Below are positions 6,666 through 8,625 of a DNA stretch of 8,625 nucleotides, piece after piece (position 1 is the stretch's first letter; every line of letters starts with the position of its first letter). The DNA is from Verrucomicrobiales bacterium (GTDB lineage: Bacteria > Verrucomicrobiota > Verrucomicrobiia > Limisphaerales > UBA1096), in NCBI GenBank assembly GCA_002721375.1, contig PBKH01000005.1:1-8625 (forward strand). The letters run 5' to 3'. The position numbers and the translations under genes were made by a program. Under the pieces are notes generated by a model. The model had not been told where the DNA came from. It did not search any database and saw only the letters and a list, made by a program, of their open reading frames with translations.

Positions 6666-7442
6666 ATGATGGAGGAACCGGGTAAAAAGCTCATCGGCTC
6701 GGTGCCGTATCTAAATGCTGTTCCGCTCACCTATGGGATTGAGGCTGAAACCGAGTTTCTGCCTCCAAGTCGCTTGGCCAAGCGGCTTCGTTGCGGTGAA
6801 CTCGCAGCTGGGCTGGTCAGTCTCACTGAGGTACTGTTTCACGACTTGTACGATATTCTCGATGGTGTTGCGGTGGCGTCAGACGGGCCGGTGATGAGTG
6901 TGTTTGTTGCACACAAAAAACCACTTGAAAAGGTAGAAGTCATACAGTGTGACACCGCGTCGTTATCGAGCTTTAACCTACTCAAGGTGATATTGGCTAG
7001 GAGGGGACTCCGTCCGCGTCTCGAACCGCTCGATGACTATGCCCATGCCGTGGAGCGGGATGCTGTGCTGCTTATCGGTAATCCGGGCCTCGAGTTTTTG
7101 CGTTCGCCGCATGAGCACAATATTCTCGACCTTGGCCAAGCGTGGCGGGAGGACACCGGTCTGCCGTTTGTTTTTGCTGTGTGGGCGATTCGCCGAGATC
7201 AGCGCCCATCAGGGCTAGGTGAAGCGCTGCTCTATGCCAGCCGGAACGGGTTGGCCAGGCTCGATGAACTCATCGCGATACACTCCGATTTCGATGCAAA
7301 TCTACGGGCCGATTATCTGCACGAACACATTCACTTCGACCTTGGAGAACGCGAAAAGCAAGGTATCTCTAAGTTTATTGATGATCTACGAACTGTTACC
7401 GACGAGACCGTTTATGAGCCAAAATATATCCCTGGCTTTTAG
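6666..7442 (+). CDS. mqnA: Chorismate dehydratase
   Basis: MqnA removes water from chorismate to give 3-[(1-carboxyvinyl)oxy]benzoate, the committed step of the futalosine menaquinone pathway, and feeds MqnE encoded just upstream. The 258-residue protein has the periplasmic-binding-protein-like fold of the family, without a signal peptide, so it is cytoplasmic. Recognisable motifs are IGSVPYLNAVPLTYG at 10-24, LAAGLVSLTEV at 46-56, DTASLSS at 96-102, LLIGNPGL at 135-142 and the conserved stretch DTGLPFVFAVWAIR at 163-176. The start is ATG 6666, directly after the mqnE stop. The second ATG at 6669 is equally possible and differs by one residue. No proper Shine-Dalgarno sequence precedes either, which fits termination-reinitiation coupling. 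The length is slightly below the common 270-290. Confidence 0.92.
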   Translation: MMEEPGKKLIGSVPYLNAVPLTYGIEAETEFLPPSRLAKRLRCGELAAGLVSLTEVLFHDLYDILDGVAVASDGPVMSVFVAHKKPLEKVEVIQCDTASLSSFNLLKVILARRGLRPRLEPLDDYAHAVERDAVLLIGNPGLEFLRSPHEHNILDLGQAWREDTGLPFVFAVWAIRRDQRPSGLGEALLYASRNGLARLDELIAIHSDFDANLRADYLHEHIHFDLGEREKQGISKFIDDLRTVTDETVYEPKYIPGF

Positions 7443-7443
7443 G

Positions 7444-7469
7444 GCTGCTTATCCCTGTTAGGAAGCAGT
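7444..7469 (+). other. Short hairpin just after the mqnA stop
   Basis: CTGCTT at 7445-7450 pairs with AAGCAG at 7463-7468. After a three-base bulge, CCT at 7454-7456 pairs with AGG at 7460-7462 around a GTT loop, and G7444-T7469 adds a wobble pair. No T-run follows directly. It may protect the 3' end of the operon mRNA or mean nothing. The right arm overlaps an odd-length palindrome, CAGTGGCACTG, at 7466-7476. Confidence 0.25.
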
Positions 7470-7487
7470 GGCACTGAGTCTGAATGT

Positions 7488-7549
7488 TTATTGTTTTCAT
7501 TAGTCGGTTTGGGTTGATCTAAATCCATTTTTTGATCCCTTATTGTTTT
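7488..7549 (+). repeat. Ten-base direct repeat TTATTGTTTT before the lipoprotein gene
   Basis: TTATTGTTTT occurs at 7488-7497 and again at 7540-7549, 52 bases apart, close to five helical turns. The second copy ends 13 bases before the lipoprotein ATG. The repeat is low in complexity and may be chance. A regulator-binding role is possible but unsupported otherwise. Confidence 0.15.
7510..7533 (+). terminator. Weak candidate rho-independent terminator of the menaquinone operon
   Basis: TGGGTT at 7510-7515 can pair with AATCCA at 7522-7527 (one G-U pair) around a six-base loop. TTTTTT follows directly at 7528-7533. The order hairpin then T-run is right for an intrinsic terminator on the plus strand, 68 bases after mqnA. 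The stem is short and weak, so the assignment is tentative. Confidence 0.3.
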
Positions 7550-7562
7550 TCGGTTTGCTAGT

Positions 7563-7793
7563 ATGCGGGCGGTGATAAAAAAAATTCTATTGTTTGGTTT
7601 GCTTGTCAGTTCAATAGGCTGTGCCGGCGTAGGGCAAGTGGGTATTTCGGAGCAGCGGCTGGTCTCGAAGCCGAACATGCTTTTTTCACAGAGCGGAGTG
7701 TTTGTTTATCAAAACCGATTGATCGCACAAATTGAGCCCGGTTCGGCTATGTCTGGTGGTGGTCAAGCTGCCGGCTGTACATCGTGCAAGTAA
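7563..7793 (+). CDS. Small outer-membrane-type lipoprotein, DUF4266-like
   Basis: This 76-residue protein begins with a lipoprotein signal: a basic start (MRAVIKK), a hydrophobic core and the lipobox-like SSIGC with C20 as the lipidated cysteine. The mature part is about 57 residues and ends in a glycine-rich stretch (SAMSGGGQAAG, 61-71) followed by C72 and C75 (CTSC). A short lipoprotein with a conserved Met-containing middle and a Gly/Cys-rich C-terminus is the pattern of DUF4266, whose function is unknown to me. From memory, such genes sit beside thioredoxin-like and DUF3570 outer-membrane protein genes, which agrees with the next gene. Neither ATG 7563 nor an in-frame GTG at 7572 (giving MIKKILLF...) has a Shine-Dalgarno sequence. 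The stop lies five bases before the next gene. I recognise the family only from pattern. Confidence 0.7.
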   Translation: MRAVIKKILLFGLLVSSIGCAGVGQVGISEQRLVSKPNMLFSQSGVFVYQNRLIAQIEPGSAMSGGGQAAGCTSCK

Positions 7794-7798
7794 TCTTC

Positions 7799-8625
7799 AT
7801 GCGGCTGTTTCTTTGCCTTACCATCGCATTGTTTTGTCCGGTGTTTGTGATTGGTGCCGGGATTCCCTCGTTTAAGCTAAACAAATTCAGCAGTAAAGAG
7901 TCAGTTTCGCTGGACGATTTTTCCGGGCAAATCGTCGTACTCGATTTTTTCGCCTATTGGTGCGTGCCGTGTCGAAAGGTTTCGACCGAACTTGAGACGT
8001 ATGTGCATCAGTATTACGCGGCTAAAGGCGGTAATCCTGCCGGTATTCCAGTACGGGTTGTTTCGATGAATATCGAGCCAGGGCGTGAGGTCAGGACGCG
8101 ACGCTACATTAAAGAGACTGGCATTAGTCTTGTGTTGGATGATGAGGGAGGGAAGGTGTATCAGTCGCTTGGCGGCCGGGGCATCCCACTCGTTGTTGTA
8201 CTAACAAAACCAGCCGGCCAAGGAAACTGGAATATCGATTACTCGCACACAGGCTATGAGGGAGTTGATAAGGTGCGACAAGTGATTGACTTTATCCGGC
8301 AAGGGGATAACCGCAACAAAATGCTACCATCTGTAAAGTTGCACGCCACGCATGGATTGGAGTTGGGAACAGATGTGCTCTGGTCAAATGATGTTTTACT
8401 TACCGACACGACAGCTACACATGTTTTTGCCAGAGGTGGCACAGAATTCCGAACAGCATATAGTCTTGGCACGCTTGATCTCGATTATGATCCTGCCGAG
8501 GAGGCATTTGTTTTTTGGCGGCAACCGGCGAGCCTTTCTGATCGCCGTCATGCTTTACAGGAGATGGTCCGACACACGCTTTCGCCTTCGATCACTCTTA
8601 ATTCGGCGTTTGGTGGTTATGATGG
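7799..8625 (+). CDS. Secreted TlpA-like thioredoxin-fold protein with C-terminal extension, runs off right edge
   Basis: From ATG 7799 the frame is open for 275 codons to the edge. Residues 1-20 form a typical signal peptide (MRLFLCLTIALFCPVFVIGA). About 22-170 is a TlpA/ResA-like thioredoxin domain: IPSFKLNKF at the start, VVLDFFAYWCVPCRK with the redox pair C55-x2-C58, VVSMNIEP at 87-94, and the cis-Pro loop GRGIPLVVVL with P130. Such domains reduce or exchange disulfides in the periplasm. After a linker near 175 the sequence changes character: alternating hydrophobic and polar residues with many aromatic and Gly residues (for example TEFRTAYSLGTLDLDYD, 215-231), then HTLSPSITLNSAFGGYD at 259-275. 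That resembles strands of an outer-membrane beta-barrel, but this is inference from an incomplete sequence. The gene starts five bases after the lipoprotein stop with no good ribosome binding site, so it is probably coupled to it. Confidence 0.8.
   Translation, partial: MRLFLCLTIALFCPVFVIGAGIPSFKLNKFSSKESVSLDDFSGQIVVLDFFAYWCVPCRKVSTELETYVHQYYAAKGGNPAGIPVRVVSMNIEPGREVRTRRYIKETGISLVLDDEGGKVYQSLGGRGIPLVVVLTKPAGQGNWNIDYSHTGYEGVDKVRQVIDFIRQGDNRNKMLPSVKLHATHGLELGTDVLWSNDVLLTDTTATHVFARGGTEFRTAYSLGTLDLDYDPAEEAFVFWRQPASLSDRRHALQEMVRHTLSPSITLNSAFGGYD

Noticed and set aside
1..8625. tRNA, rRNA, CRISPR array, insertion sequence or phage genes
   Set aside because: No repeated spacer pattern, transposase or integrase motif, terminal inverted repeats or tRNA cloverleaf was seen while reading either strand.

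Overview
The window looks like chromosomal DNA from a free-living Gram-negative bacterium of moderate GC content. It combines a NifJ-type pyruvate:ferredoxin oxidoreductase, futalosine-pathway menaquinone genes, a lipoprotein of the DUF4266 type and a secreted TlpA-like thioredoxin. I would guess the PVC superphylum, most likely Verrucomicrobiota. That is inference from gene content, because no rRNA or marker gene is present.

Layout. Positions 1-2657 (minus) hold the N-terminal 885 codons of a large 2-oxoacid:ferredoxin oxidoreductase that runs off the left edge. An AT-rich 236-base gap (2658-2893) follows. It carries the oxidoreductase's strong ribosome binding site and a compact, apparently structured 5' leader: three helices that abut with no unpaired base between P1, P2 and P3 on the 5' side. 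Positions 2894-3874 (minus) hold an NAD-dependent sugar-nucleotide epimerase/dehydratase. A 105-base divergent gap (3875-3979) separates it from a plus-strand operon at 3980-7442: a UbiX-like flavin prenyltransferase, a UbiA-family prenyltransferase, mqnE and mqnA. These four genes overlap by 4 bases (ATGA), overlap by 4 bases (ATGA), and abut with no gap, so they are almost certainly cotranscribed and translationally coupled. A 120-base gap with weak terminator-like structure follows. Then come a small DUF4266-like lipoprotein (7563-7793) and a secreted thioredoxin-fold protein (7799 to the right edge) with a C-terminal extension that may be the start of an outer-membrane beta-barrel.

How the genes work together. 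MqnA and MqnE carry out the first two steps of the futalosine route to menaquinone (chorismate to 3-[(1-carboxyvinyl)oxy]benzoate to aminofutalosine). The UbiA-family enzyme would attach the polyprenyl tail to the naphthoate product. The UbiX-like enzyme would make prenylated FMN for a UbiD-like decarboxylase encoded elsewhere. MqnC, MqnD and the nucleosidase step are not in the window, so the pathway is split in this genome. The oxidoreductase points to ferredoxin-linked (low-potential or anaerobic) carbon metabolism. The lipoprotein/thioredoxin pair looks like the start of a separate envelope cassette.

Most interesting observation: the three-helix leader immediately upstream of the oxidoreductase ribosome binding site (2672-2768, minus strand). 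It is a candidate cis-regulatory RNA that matches no class I can name.
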